A stretch of 37,549 nucleotides of DNA from Oscillospiraceae bacterium (GTDB lineage Bacteria > Bacillota > Clostridia > Oscillospirales > Acutalibacteraceae), in assembly GCA_902780565.1 (NCBI GenBank), contig CACZGD010000019.1, positions 1 through 37,549 of the forward strand. The letters run 5' to 3'. The notes beneath the pieces are model-generated. The model did not search any database. It saw nothing but the letters and a program-made list of their open reading frames with translations, and had not been told where the DNA came from. Below are positions 1 to 7,769 of this stretch, in pieces (the stretch's first letter is position 1; the number at the start of each line of letters is the position of its first letter). A program made the position numbers and the translations under genes.

Positions 1-111
1 CATATCAGGCGTCATTACACTGTTTTTCATAACCCGTCCGGTTGGGTAATACTGTTTGCCTTTCAGTTCATACTCCCAACCGTTACGCTCGTCGATGATA
101 AATCTCTCCAT
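1..111 (-). CDS. Partial small protein, TnpV-like (C-terminus outside window)
   Basis: The first 37 codons of a leftward gene are visible; the rest lies beyond the window edge. The N-terminus MERFIIDERNGWEYELKG followed by a QYYPTGRV stretch resembles the start of TnpV-like proteins carried by clostridial transposons, but too little is visible to be sure. The start codon lies one base after the stop of the preceding 53-residue gene, so the two are probably translationally coupled. The AT-rich composition fits an accessory or mobile origin. No function is claimed. Confidence 0.5.
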   Translation of the reverse strand, partial: MERFIIDERNGWEYELKGKQYYPTGRVMKNSVMTPDM

Positions 112-112
112 T

Positions 113-274
113 TTACTTACCCTCCGCCTTGTCAATTATTTTGAGCAGCAACGCGTCAACGTCCTCGGTCGGATAGTCCGCTTCAAGAAGTTGGTTTCGC
201 CATTCATTGATTCCGTTGATCAGCAGATTACACTCGAAGTACGTAAACTTCATTTTGACCTTCTTTTCTTTCAT
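113..274 (-). CDS. Small hypothetical protein, 53 aa
   Basis: This short leftward gene starts MKEKKVKMKFTYFECNLL and ends KIIDKAEGK. It is highly charged, with no membrane segment or signal peptide. A strong GGAGG site sits 9 bases before the ATG. That site is buried in the 3' arm of a hairpin (see 281-325), so translation may be controlled by the hairpin. It is followed directly by the TnpV-like gene. Such small charged proteins are common in clostridial conjugative and phage-like elements, but the family is not recognised. A function cannot be assigned. Confidence 0.6.
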   Translation of the reverse strand: MKEKKVKMKFTYFECNLLINGINEWRNQLLEADYPTEDVDALLLKIIDKAEGK

Positions 275-280
275 AATGAA

Positions 281-325
281 ACCTCCGTTCCTTTGGTGAT
301 TCCATCATACCAAAGAACCGGAGGT
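281..325 (-). promoter_or_regulatory. Hairpin sequestering a ribosome binding site
   Basis: Two 17-base arms (281-297 and 309-325) with an 11-base loop pair at 16 of 17 positions in the leftward transcript, counting one G-U pair. The 3' arm contains the GGAGG of the 53-residue gene starting at 274. The 5' arm contains the matching CCTCC. There is no U-run after it, so RBS masking is more likely than transcription termination. The folding is read directly; the control role is inferred. Confidence 0.6.
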
Positions 326-342
326 CTGTCGAATGTGCGAAT

Positions 343-576
343 TCAGAACGGGAGTTCAAAGTCGTCGGTACATTCTTCTTTTTTACAATCCGTCAATCCG
401 AAATCCTTGCCGAATTGCGAATCGCTTTTTTCAATTTCCCTTGCTTCTTCCCATGTGATTCCGTAAGGAAAACCGCCGTCGGTGTATCCTGCGATATACG
501 CAAAGTATTCGTCGGATTCAAACACAGGTTCGTCCACATACCGCTTATACTTTTTTCTTTTGCTTTTCTGCGCCAT
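343..576 (-). CDS. Hypothetical protein, 77 aa
   Basis: The protein begins MAQKSKRKKYKRYVDEP, a very basic N-terminus, and ends with an acidic, Cys-containing tail (CKKEECTDDFELPF). No membrane segment or known catalytic motif is visible. The start lies one base after the rlmD stop (TGA-T-ATG), so it is probably co-translated with rlmD. It lies in the AT-rich block that includes the rlmD tail and the two small genes downstream. The basic head and acidic tail could suit a nucleic-acid-associated accessory protein, but this is a guess. Confidence 0.6.
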   Translation of the reverse strand: MAQKSKRKKYKRYVDEPVFESDEYFAYIAGYTDGGFPYGITWEEAREIEKSDSQFGKDFGLTDCKKEECTDDFELPF

Positions 577-577
577 A

Positions 578-2209
578 TCAAATCATCTTAAAATGCTTCA
601 ATGCCTCGATAATTATCTTTTCCTTATCCGGTGGGCATTGAGGCTGTTTTGCGTTTTCATTTTTCGGTTTATTAAAGCTCTCGCCGACTTTCAACCCGAG
701 CTTGCGTTTTACCTGTGATATGTAAAGCGAAGAAACTTTTACGCCGTATTCTTTTTGAATGTACACCTTGATCTCCTCATAGGTCGGATGGGCTTCGGAT
801 GCGGTCAGATCCTGTTCGTCAAGGTCTATTTTGAAGTCCACGTACATGTCCGGAGTTTTTCTGACCAAAGAAACAACGGTCTCGACGTGTGCGGTTCTCG
901 GGAACATATCATACGGACAGACTTCATCTACATGATATCCCAGCTCATGCAGAACGGCGCAGTCCCTTGCCAGCGTTGCGGGGTCACAGGAGACGTAGAC
1001 GATCGACTGCGGGGCCATTTTTGCGACCGTTTGCAGCAGCGCTTCGTCGCAGCCCTTTCGAGGCGGGTCCACGACGATGACGTCGGGCGCGACGCCCTCC
1101 GCCTCCAGCGTTTCGGCTGCCTTTGCGGCGTCCGCGCATAAAAAGCGCGCGTTTTGAACGCCGTTGAGCTGCGCGTTCAGCTTCGCGTCCTCCACGGCCT
1201 CGGGGACGATCTCCACGCCGATGAGGGTCTTTACGTCTTCCGCCATCGTCAGTCCGATCGTGCCCGCCCCGCAGTAAAGGTCCATGACCACGTTGTGCGG
1301 GCCGCGTTTGACGAATTCGTGCGCCTTTGCGTAAAGGCGTTCGGCGCCGTCGTGATTGACCTGATAGAAGGAGAGAGGAGAAATCCGAAAGCGCTTGCCG
1401 AGCAGCACGTCCTCGATGTACCCGTCGCCGAACAGCACGGTGTTTTTCTTGCCCAATACCACGTTTGTGTTCTCGGTATTGTGGTTGAGCAGCACGGTTT
1501 TCACGCCCGCATTCGCGGCAAGCAGGGCTTCGACCAGCTTGTCGCTCTTGAAGACCTTTTCGCCGTTGATCACAAGGCACACCATGATCTCGCCGGTGGC
1601 AAAGCCCTTGCGCAGATAGACGTGGCGCAGCAGCCCCTTGCCGGTCGTTTCGTGATAGACCGGGATCTTGTATTTTTCGACCCATTTCGCAACGATTTTC
1701 AGCAGCGTTTCATATTCCGCTGGCTGCAGCTTGCAGCCGGGGCAGTGGATCACACGGTGCGAAAACGGCGCGTAAAAGCCCGTGAACAGCCGTCCGTTTA
1801 CGAGCTGGACCGGGAACTGCGCCTTATTGCGGTATCTGTTCGGCGCGCTGCCGACAATGGGCTGCGCCTCCACGTCCAGATGCCCGATACGCGCGAACGC
1901 GTCCGCCACCCGCTGGCGTTTATACCGCAGCTCCGCCTCATACGTCACGTGACGGAACACACAGCCGCCGCATTTGGGAAAGGCGGGGCAGTCGGATGGC
2001 GTCCTGTCCGGCGACGGCTTCTCGACGGCGAGGATTTTGCCGATCGCGTAATTTGGCTTCGCTTTGATGATCACGACCTTGACCGTGTCGCCCGGCGCGG
2101 CGCCGGAAACGAACACCGCAAGTCCGTTATAGCGCCCCACACCGCTGCCTTCGCTCGTAAAACCCGTAATCTTCAGCGAGATCTCGTCGTTCTTTCTAAG
2201 AATATCCAT
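578..2209 (-). CDS. rlmD: 23S rRNA (uracil-5)-methyltransferase RlmD/RumA with extra C-terminal domain
   Basis: This is a SAM-dependent methyltransferase of the RumA/RlmD type, which forms 5-methyluracil in 23S rRNA. A TRAM domain occupies about residues 8-65. Iron-sulfur cysteines are at 74, 80, 83 and 156 (CPAFPKCGGC and HCPGC). The SAM site is DLYCGAGTIGL (310-320), followed by DPPRKG (381-386) and the catalytic Cys408 in YVSCDPATL. The family usually ends soon after HVETVVSL (about 448). Here about 93 further residues follow, containing TASEAHPTYEEIKVYI, KVSSLYISQVKRKLG and KQPQCPPDKE. This tail is encoded in AT-rich DNA unlike the body of the gene. The gene overlaps the galU stop by one base (TAATG). 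Confidence 0.95.
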   Translation of the reverse strand: MDILRKNDEISLKITGFTSEGSGVGRYNGLAVFVSGAAPGDTVKVVIIKAKPNYAIGKILAVEKPSPDRTPSDCPAFPKCGGCVFRHVTYEAELRYKRQRVADAFARIGHLDVEAQPIVGSAPNRYRNKAQFPVQLVNGRLFTGFYAPFSHRVIHCPGCKLQPAEYETLLKIVAKWVEKYKIPVYHETTGKGLLRHVYLRKGFATGEIMVCLVINGEKVFKSDKLVEALLAANAGVKTVLLNHNTENTNVVLGKKNTVLFGDGYIEDVLLGKRFRISPLSFYQVNHDGAERLYAKAHEFVKRGPHNVVMDLYCGAGTIGLTMAEDVKTLIGVEIVPEAVEDAKLNAQLNGVQNARFLCADAAKAAETLEAEGVAPDVIVVDPPRKGCDEALLQTVAKMAPQSIVYVSCDPATLARDCAVLHELGYHVDEVCPYDMFPRTAHVETVVSLVRKTPDMYVDFKIDLDEQDLTASEAHPTYEEIKVYIQKEYGVKVSSLYISQVKRKLGLKVGESFNKPKNENAKQPQCPPDKEKIIIEALKHFKMI

Positions 2210-3093
2210 TATAACGTCTTTGCCAGTTCCTTCAGATAGTTTTTGAATGCGGGGCCGATCTCGGGGTGCATCAGCGCGCCCTCCACGTTCGCCTGCATAA
2301 TGCCCATTTTGTCGCCCATGTCGTAGCGCTTGCCCACGAAATCCACAGCCACAAGCCTGTCCTGTTCCGCAAGCCCGGAAAGCGCTTCGGAGAAATAGAT
2401 TTCGCCGGTCTTCTCGCTCGGTTTGGTATGACGGATCATATCGAACACGTCCGGGGTCACGATGTTACGCCCCAGAATGGAGAAATGGGACAGAATATGC
2501 TCCCGGTCCGGCTTTTCGATGATCTTATGCACCGCATACGTGTTGCCTTCGAGATGCGTCACGTCTAGCGTGCAGTATTTCATGACCTGCTCGGTGGAGC
2601 ATTCCTTCACGCCGCACACGCATTTGCCGTACTTTTCATAGGCGTCGACGAGCTGGCGGATCACGGGCGGCTCGTCCGGCGCGTTCAGAATGATATCGTC
2701 GCCGTACAGGATCGCGAAGGGCTCGTTCCCCACAAACGCCTCCGCCGCCAGAATCGCGTGCCCGAGGCCTTTGGTCTCCTTTTGCCGGATGTAATACAGG
2801 TTCGCAAGGTCCGCCACGTTATGCACCGCGTCCAGCAGATCCTTTTTCGCGGGATTCTTTTTCAGGTTCTCCTCCAGCTCAAAGGCGTAGTCGAAGTGAT
2901 CCTCTATCACGCCCTTTCCGCGGTTCGTGATGATCAGGATATCCGTGATCCCGGACTTGGCGCATTCTTCCACAAGGTACTGGATCGCGGGCTTGTCCAC
3001 AATGTTGAGCATTTCCTTCGGAACGGATTTTGACGCGGGCAGAACCCGGGTCCCGAGTCCCGCCGCCGGAATGATCGCTTTTGTGATTTTCAT
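2209..3093 (-). CDS. galU: UTP-glucose-1-phosphate uridylyltransferase
   Basis: This enzyme makes UDP-glucose from UTP and glucose-1-phosphate for cell-wall and capsule sugars. The N-terminal nucleotide-binding signature AAGLGTRVLPASKSVPKEML is intact. It is followed by the DKPAIQYLVEE segment, AILYGDDI and IIEKP, as in GalU/GtaB. The length of 294 residues is normal. The gene sits in a leftward operon after the zinc-ribbon membrane protein, and its stop overlaps the rlmD start. The phosphoglucomutase at 5.9 kb would supply its substrate, although that gene is in a separate unit. Confidence 0.95.
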   Translation of the reverse strand: MKITKAIIPAAGLGTRVLPASKSVPKEMLNIVDKPAIQYLVEECAKSGITDILIITNRGKGVIEDHFDYAFELEENLKKNPAKKDLLDAVHNVADLANLYYIRQKETKGLGHAILAAEAFVGNEPFAILYGDDIILNAPDEPPVIRQLVDAYEKYGKCVCGVKECSTEQVMKYCTLDVTHLEGNTYAVHKIIEKPDREHILSHFSILGRNIVTPDVFDMIRHTKPSEKTGEIYFSEALSGLAEQDRLVAVDFVGKRYDMGDKMGIMQANVEGALMHPEIGPAFKNYLKELAKTL

Positions 3094-3111
3094 ATTTTCC
3101 CCTCCATTTGC

Positions 3112-4128
3112 TTACAGTAAGCTGAATACTATATTTGAAAACACGATATAAACGGCGGCATAGCCTGCAGCCCCGAGCAGCGCGAAACCGAAGCTCGTCC
3201 CGCCCGTCTTTTTCAGCCGGACCTGATAGGTCACGGGGTCGGGCGAGGTTTCGCGCAGCCTTGTGACGTCCTGCCGCACCTTTTTCCGGTAGAACCACAG
3301 CCCGAACATCCCGCACAGCACGGGCAGAACGATCGTCTGCAGGATCTGGATTCCCTGCATCGCAAGCACTCTGCCTTGCGACAGGTCTTCGAGCCCTCGG
3401 CTGATCGCGCCTTCCAGCTCCGTTTGCATATCGTTCATCATGGACCGGTAATCGGCGCTCGCGTCGTCGGTATAGGTCTCCTCCACATAAGTAAAGAATC
3501 CCTTGATCTCCGTCAGCATGGTCGGCGTCATAATGCACCCCAGCATGCTGAAGGTCAGAATGAGCTGGATCAGCAGCAGCGCGACGCCCTCCTTGACCAT
3601 CTTGCGATACAGGAACCAGAACGGTCCGAACAGAAACGCAGAAAAGCACCAGGAGAGCTTAGACTGCAGCCGCTCCGCCTGCGCGGCCTTTCGCATGATC
3701 CGTCCGGGGTAGGAGCCGCCGACGAAGACGGAATAATCCCGGCAGGGGATGCCGTCAAGCTCCGCGTCCGGGTCAAGCCCGCCGTAGCGCTCGTAGTTTT
3801 CGAGGATCCTGTCCATGTTCCGATCCTCTGTCTCAGGGGTGTAAGGGCGCGGTCCGTGATCCCGCAGCGGGTTCCCGCATTGGGGGCAGAACATCGCCTT
3901 GTGATACACTCTTGCGCCGCACGCGTCGCACACGACGGTATCGCCGTTTTGCGGCTGCCGCACGACGTCCGTCGGCTTCGGCTCCGTGGGGGGCGCTTCA
4001 ACCGGGAATGACCACACGAAGCCCGTCCCGTGCAGCGCCGTATTCGCGCAGCCGGGGCATACCACGACCGTATCTTTTTCCGTAAACAGTTCGCCGCACA
4101 CGGCGCACTTCACGTTTGCATATCTCAT
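3112..4128 (-). CDS. Zinc-ribbon/RING-like membrane protein (DUF2628-like)
   Basis: The 338-residue protein has two N-terminal zinc-binding modules. The first is CAVCGELF...CPGC at residues 9-31, a prokaryotic RING/FYVE-like knuckle. The second is CDACGARVYHKAMFCPQCGNPL at about 68-89. A linker follows, then SWCFSAFLFGPFWFLYRKM and several hydrophobic segments (about 164-205, 265-290 and the C-terminus). This resembles DUF2628-type membrane proteins, in which an F-GPFWFLYRK motif precedes the helices. The substrate is unknown. It is the first gene of the leftward operon with galU and rlmD, so a cell-envelope role is plausible but unproven. Confidence 0.75.
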   Translation of the reverse strand: MRYANVKCAVCGELFTEKDTVVVCPGCANTALHGTGFVWSFPVEAPPTEPKPTDVVRQPQNGDTVVCDACGARVYHKAMFCPQCGNPLRDHGPRPYTPETEDRNMDRILENYERYGGLDPDAELDGIPCRDYSVFVGGSYPGRIMRKAAQAERLQSKLSWCFSAFLFGPFWFLYRKMVKEGVALLLIQLILTFSMLGCIMTPTMLTEIKGFFTYVEETYTDDASADYRSMMNDMQTELEGAISRGLEDLSQGRVLAMQGIQILQTIVLPVLCGMFGLWFYRKKVRQDVTRLRETSPDPVTYQVRLKKTGGTSFGFALLGAAGYAAVYIVFSNIVFSLL

Positions 4129-4169
4129 GACTGTTTGTTCCTCTCGTACATATAAATAACCATTATTAT

Positions 4170-4199
4170 TTTATACAATCTCAAAACGAATTTCAACAA
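4170..4199 (-). promoter_or_regulatory. Sigma-A promoter of the zinc-ribbon-galU-rlmD operon
   Basis: On the minus strand a TTGTTG (-35, 4194-4199) and a TATAAA (-10, 4170-4175) are separated by 18 bases, about 40 bases upstream of the first gene. The sequence between it and the prfB promoter is AT-rich and divergent. Confidence 0.55.
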
Positions 4200-4245
4200 G
4201 TTTCTGAAATATTTCCGTCTTCGCCCTGTAATTTACGAAAAACAT

Positions 4246-4274
4246 TTGACAAGCGGCACTTTTTTTCATATAAT
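4246..4274 (+). promoter_or_regulatory. Perfect-consensus sigma-A promoter of prfB
   Basis: TTGACA (4246-4251), a 17-base spacer and TATAAT (4269-4274) match the vegetative consensus at all 12 positions. Transcription would start near 4281, leaving a leader of about 100 bases before prfB. Confidence 0.85.
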
Positions 4275-4382
4275 ACTATATTGAGTATATGTGCACAAGG
4301 GTGCGCTGGTTCTGCGCGTGAATAAAACGGCGCCTGATCCGCCGTGCGATGACGCAGATTTTCGGAAAGGAAAAACAAAACT

Positions 4383-5507
4383 ATGCTGCAGTATGAAGAA
4401 TTGAGACTGAAACTCCTGGAGAGCGAAAAGCCCCTGAACGAGCTTGCGGACGCGATCGGTCTGAAGGAGCTGGAATCCGAGATCGAAAAGCTGACCGCGC
4501 AGACGGCGGAGGACGGCTTTTGGAACGACGTGGCGAACTCCAACAAGATCATGCAGAAGCTTGCCGGGCTCAAAAGCAAGGTCAAGAAATATACGGACCT
4601 GAAGACTGATTTCGAGGATACCCTCACGCTCATTGAGATGTGCAACGAGGAGGAGGATGAATCCGGTCTGGAGGAGTGCACCGAATCCGTAACGCGCATC
4701 GAAAACGAGATCGAGGCGCAGACGCTGGCGACGCTGCTTTCCGGCGAATACGACTCGAAGAACGCGATCCTGACCTTCCATGCGGGCGCGGGCGGCACCG
4801 AGGCGCAGGACTGGGCGCTGATGCTGTTCCGCATGTATCACCGCTGGGGCGAGCGTCACGGCTTCAAGACCACCACCATCGACTACCTGGACGGTGAAGA
4901 AGCCGGTCTCAAGTCCGCTGTGATCCTGATCGAGGGTGAAAACGCCTTCGGGTATCTCAAGAGTGAAATGGGCATCCACCGCCTTGTACGCGTGTCTCCG
5001 TTCGACGCGTCCGGCAGACGGCACACCTCCTTTGCGTCTCTGGAGGTCATGCCCGAGATCGACGACACTATCGAGGTCGATATCCGGCCCGAGGATATCA
5101 AAATGGACGTGTACCGCGCTTCCGGCGCTGGCGGACAGAAGGTCAATAAGACCTCCTCCGCCGTTCGTCTGACGCATATCCCCACCGGCATCGTCGTCTC
5201 CTGCCAGGTGGAGCGCAGCCAGTACCAGAACCGCGACGTCGCCATGACCATGCTGAAATCCAAGCTCATCGAGATCAAGGAGCGCGAGCATCTGGATACG
5301 ATCAACGATATCAAGGGCGATCAGAAGGAGATCGGCTGGGGCAGCCAGATCCGTTCCTACGTCTTCATGCCTTATACCCTTGTCAAGGACCACCGGACCG
5401 GCTTCGAAAACGGCAACATCAACGCGGTCATGGACGGCGATCTGGACGGCTTCATCAACGCCTACCTCAAAATGCAGTCTCACAAAAAATTTGAGGAAGA
5501 AAACTGA
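4383..5507 (+). CDS. prfB: Peptide chain release factor 2
   Basis: RF2 releases finished proteins at UGA and UAA stop codons. The stop-codon-recognition tripeptide SPF is at residues 205-207 and the peptidyl-hydrolysis GGQ at 250-252 (SGAGGQKVNKT). The whole 374-residue protein reads in one frame. The usual programmed +1 frameshift site near codon 25, with its in-frame UGA, is absent, so autoregulation by frameshifting is not expected. The start is supported by GGAAAGGA upstream. The gene stands alone with a consensus promoter. Confidence 0.96.
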   Translation: MLQYEELRLKLLESEKPLNELADAIGLKELESEIEKLTAQTAEDGFWNDVANSNKIMQKLAGLKSKVKKYTDLKTDFEDTLTLIEMCNEEEDESGLEECTESVTRIENEIEAQTLATLLSGEYDSKNAILTFHAGAGGTEAQDWALMLFRMYHRWGERHGFKTTTIDYLDGEEAGLKSAVILIEGENAFGYLKSEMGIHRLVRVSPFDASGRRHTSFASLEVMPEIDDTIEVDIRPEDIKMDVYRASGAGGQKVNKTSSAVRLTHIPTGIVVSCQVERSQYQNRDVAMTMLKSKLIEIKEREHLDTINDIKGDQKEIGWGSQIRSYVFMPYTLVKDHRTGFENGNINAVMDGDLDGFINAYLKMQSHKKFEEEN

Positions 5508-5686
5508 TAACGTAATCGATTTTCCATTTTCTGTGCTTATTTGACAGCGTTCACAAAACTTGGACAAATAATTCAAAATTTGTTAATACTGATATACTTT
5601 TATCGTAACAGTTCTGTAATAGAATAATTCCAGCACAAAGAAATGTGCCTGACATTGCTTTCCCCTTTTTATATTTTCTCTTCCCC
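5508..5686. other. Gene-free stretch after prfB
   Basis: No protein gene is supported here. A TTGACA occurs at 5541-5546 without a convincing -10. A small GCACA/TGTGC hairpin lies at 5633-5648. An unannotated small RNA is possible but not supported by a clear promoter. Confidence 0.4.
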
Positions 5687-5747
5687 AAACAAAGAAGCTT
5701 CCGATCCCCCGGAGGCTTCTTTGTTTGTAAAGAAAAGAAGCCTCTTT
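5687..5747 (+). terminator. prfB-side terminator with alternative hairpin arms
   Basis: Arm A (5687-5702) pairs with arm B (5711-5726) over 16 positions with one wobble, in a symmetric AAACAAAG/CTTTGTTT stem that could act in both directions. Arm B can instead pair with arm C (5734-5744), giving 11 base pairs followed by TTTATT. Confidence 0.65.
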
Positions 5748-5817
5748 ATTCTCGAATGATTCAGAAGAAGGAAGTCCCCCGGAGGCTTCTTTGTTTATAA
5801 TGAAAAGAAGCCTCCTT
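5706..5817. repeat. 70-bp-period direct repeat of hairpin arms
   Basis: A segment of about 42 bases beginning CCCCCGGAGGCTTCTTTG occurs at 5706 and again at 5776, exactly 70 bases apart, with only a few differences. Each copy ends in AAAAGAAGCCTC, so each folds into a hairpin. The upstream arm of copy 2 is degraded (AAGAAGGAAG). Confidence 0.8.
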
Positions 5818-5850
5818 ATACAGGTTCTTCAAGTTGTTTTAAAAAATGGC

Positions 5851-5879
5851 TTGTAAAATAGGAACGGTTGCGATATAAT
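5851..5879 (+). promoter_or_regulatory. Sigma-A promoter of phosphoglucomutase
   Basis: TTGTAA (5851-5856), a 17-base spacer and TATAAT (5874-5879) lie 45 bases before the start codon and after the hairpin repeats. Confidence 0.7.
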
Positions 5880-5923
5880 GAAAGTGACGTATTTTCATAA
5901 TTTATCAATAAAGGAGCGATCCC

Positions 5924-7567
5924 ATGAACGATTATAACGCATTATACGCCCTGTGGAAGGAAAAGGCGACCGAGCCCGAGGTTGCCGCCGGGCTGCAGGC
6001 GATGGAAGGCAACGAAGAAGAGATCAAGGACAGCTTCTGGACGGATCTCACGTTCGGGACCGGCGGTCTGCGCGGCGTGCTCGGCGCGGGGACCAACCGG
6101 ATGAACGTTTATACGGTTGGCAAGGCCACGCAGGGGCTTGCAAATTATCTCAACGCGCATTTTTCCGCGCCCAGCGTCGTGATCGGCTATGACTCCCGTA
6201 TCAATTCCGACCGCTTCGCGCATTTTGCGGCCGAGGTCCTCGCGGGCAACGGCGTGAAGGTCTATCTTTTCCCCGAACTGATGCCCACGCCCGTCGTCGC
6301 CTGGGCGGTGCGCGAGCTGCGCTGCTCCTCCGGTATCATCATTACGGCAAGCCACAACCCGTCCAAATATAACGGGTATAAGTGCTACGATTCCCGCGGC
6401 TATCAGATGACGGACGCCGCCGCGACCGAGACGCTCGATTTCATCAACGCCTGCGATATCTTTGCGGACGTGCACCGTCTTGCGTTTGCGGAAGGGGAAA
6501 GGCTCGGCATCATCAAGCTGCTCAACGATAACTTCCTCAACAAGTTCTTCTCGCTCGTAAAGGCCTGCACGGTCAACCCCGAGGCGACGAAGGATTCCGA
6601 TCTGTCCGTGATCTATACGCCCCTCAACGGCACCGGCAACAAGCCCGTGCGCCGCATCCTGCGTGAGATCGGCCTCACGGACGTCACGGTGGTGCCGTCG
6701 CAGGAGAACCCCGACGGGCATTTTCCGACCTGCCCGTATCCGAATCCCGAGATCCGCGAGGCGTTCGGCGAGGCGCTGAAGCTCAGCGAGACCAAAAAGG
6801 CGGATCTGCTGCTTGCCACCGACCCCGACTGCGACCGCGTGGGCATCGCCGTGCTGCATGAAGGGGAGTATCAGCTGCTCACCGGCAACGAGGTCGGCTG
6901 TCTGCTGACGGACTATATCCTCTCGCAGCGCAAGGCTGCGGGCACGCTGCCCGAAAAGCCCGTGATCGTCAAGAAGTATATCGGCGAAAAGATGGTCGAG
7001 CTGGAGCAGGCGGGGGAGGCGGAGCGCTTCCTGCTCGGCTTCGAGGAGAGCTACGGGTATCTCTCCGGCATGCACGCCAAGGATAAGGACGCGGTCAACG
7101 CCTCCATGCTGATCTGCGAAATGGCGGCGTATTACAAGAAGCAGGGCAAGGATCTGGTCACCGTTCTGCAGGGGATCTATGAGCGCTTCGGCTGCTGGAA
7201 GAATTCGCTGTTCAACTTCTATTTCGAAGGCGCGGACGGCATGGCGAAAATGGCTGCCATGATGGACGCCCTGCGTGAGAAGTATCCGACCGAGCTCGGC
7301 GGCAAGAAGATCGTCCGCGTGACGGACTATAAGACCAGGAAGGAACTTGATCTTGTCGCCGGGACCGAGACGCCCGTGACCCTGCCGCAGTCGAACGTGA
7401 TCGTGCTGCAGGCGGAGAATAAAGATAAGATCGTCGTGCGCCCCGCCGGAACGGAGCCGAAGATCAAGATCTATACCATGGTGCAGGGCAAGTGCATGAA
7501 CTGCGCCGGTCGTCAGACCGAATCCTATAGAAAGGAAATGACCCGTCTGCTCGGGATCGAGGAATAA
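5924..7567 (+). CDS. pgcA: Phosphoglucomutase/phosphomannomutase (alpha-D-phosphohexomutase)
   Basis: This enzyme interconverts hexose-1- and hexose-6-phosphates through a phosphoserine. The active-site loop TASHNP places the phosphoserine at residue 143. The metal loop is DPDCDR (300-305), the sugar loop GFEESYGY (372-379) and the phosphate-binding loop RPAGTEPKIK lies near 503. The length of 547 residues is typical of the long PgcA/Pgm subgroup. An AAAGGAG site fixes the start. It has its own promoter and is followed after one base by a 31-codon membrane peptide gene. Glucose-1-phosphate from this enzyme would feed GalU. Confidence 0.93.
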   Translation: MNDYNALYALWKEKATEPEVAAGLQAMEGNEEEIKDSFWTDLTFGTGGLRGVLGAGTNRMNVYTVGKATQGLANYLNAHFSAPSVVIGYDSRINSDRFAHFAAEVLAGNGVKVYLFPELMPTPVVAWAVRELRCSSGIIITASHNPSKYNGYKCYDSRGYQMTDAAATETLDFINACDIFADVHRLAFAEGERLGIIKLLNDNFLNKFFSLVKACTVNPEATKDSDLSVIYTPLNGTGNKPVRRILREIGLTDVTVVPSQENPDGHFPTCPYPNPEIREAFGEALKLSETKKADLLLATDPDCDRVGIAVLHEGEYQLLTGNEVGCLLTDYILSQRKAAGTLPEKPVIVKKYIGEKMVELEQAGEAERFLLGFEESYGYLSGMHAKDKDAVNASMLICEMAAYYKKQGKDLVTVLQGIYERFGCWKNSLFNFYFEGADGMAKMAAMMDALREKYPTELGGKKIVRVTDYKTRKELDLVAGTETPVTLPQSNVIVLQAENKDKIVVRPAGTEPKIKIYTMVQGKCMNCAGRQTESYRKEMTRLLGIEE

Positions 7568-7568
7568 C

Positions 7569-7664
7569 ATGAACAAGAAATTCACCAAGATCGTCGCAAT
7601 CGCCCTCGCGGTGCTGATGGCGCTGTCCGTCGGAATCGTCGCCTTCTCCGTTCTCTTCCACTGA
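7569..7664 (+). CDS. 31-aa single-span membrane microprotein, Prli42-like
   Basis: The peptide MNKKFTKIVAIALAVLMALS plus 11 further residues is one hydrophobic helix preceded by a short basic head. The size, charge pattern and N-terminus (MNKK.TK) resemble Prli42, a stressosome-anchoring microprotein of Firmicutes, and also the DUF4044-type mini-proteins. The ATG is one base after the phosphoglucomutase stop, with GAGGA about 6 bases upstream, so translation is coupled. A strong terminator follows directly, which supports this being a real last gene of the unit. The family assignment rests on pattern similarity only. Confidence 0.65.
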   Translation: MNKKFTKIVAIALAVLMALSVGIVAFSVLFH

Positions 7665-7681
7665 ATCGGAATAAAACGCCG

Positions 7682-7720
7682 ACAGCCGTCCTCCCACACA
7701 GGAAGACGGCTGTTTTTTTT
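7682..7720 (+). terminator. Rho-independent terminator of the pgm unit
   Basis: ACAGCCGTC (7682-7690) pairs with GACGGCTGT (7705-7713), followed by a run of eight T. Confidence 0.92.
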
Positions 7721-7725
7721 GCGGT

Positions 7726-7754
7726 CAAAAAACCGCCCTCGCGGGGAGGGCGGT
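7726..7754 (-). terminator. Terminator of the leftward dockerin gene
   Basis: ACCGCCCTC (7732-7740) pairs with GAGGGCGGT (7746-7754) around a 5-base loop. On the minus strand it is followed by six T. Confidence 0.9.
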
Positions 7755-7769
7755 CGGGATCGGATGCGA

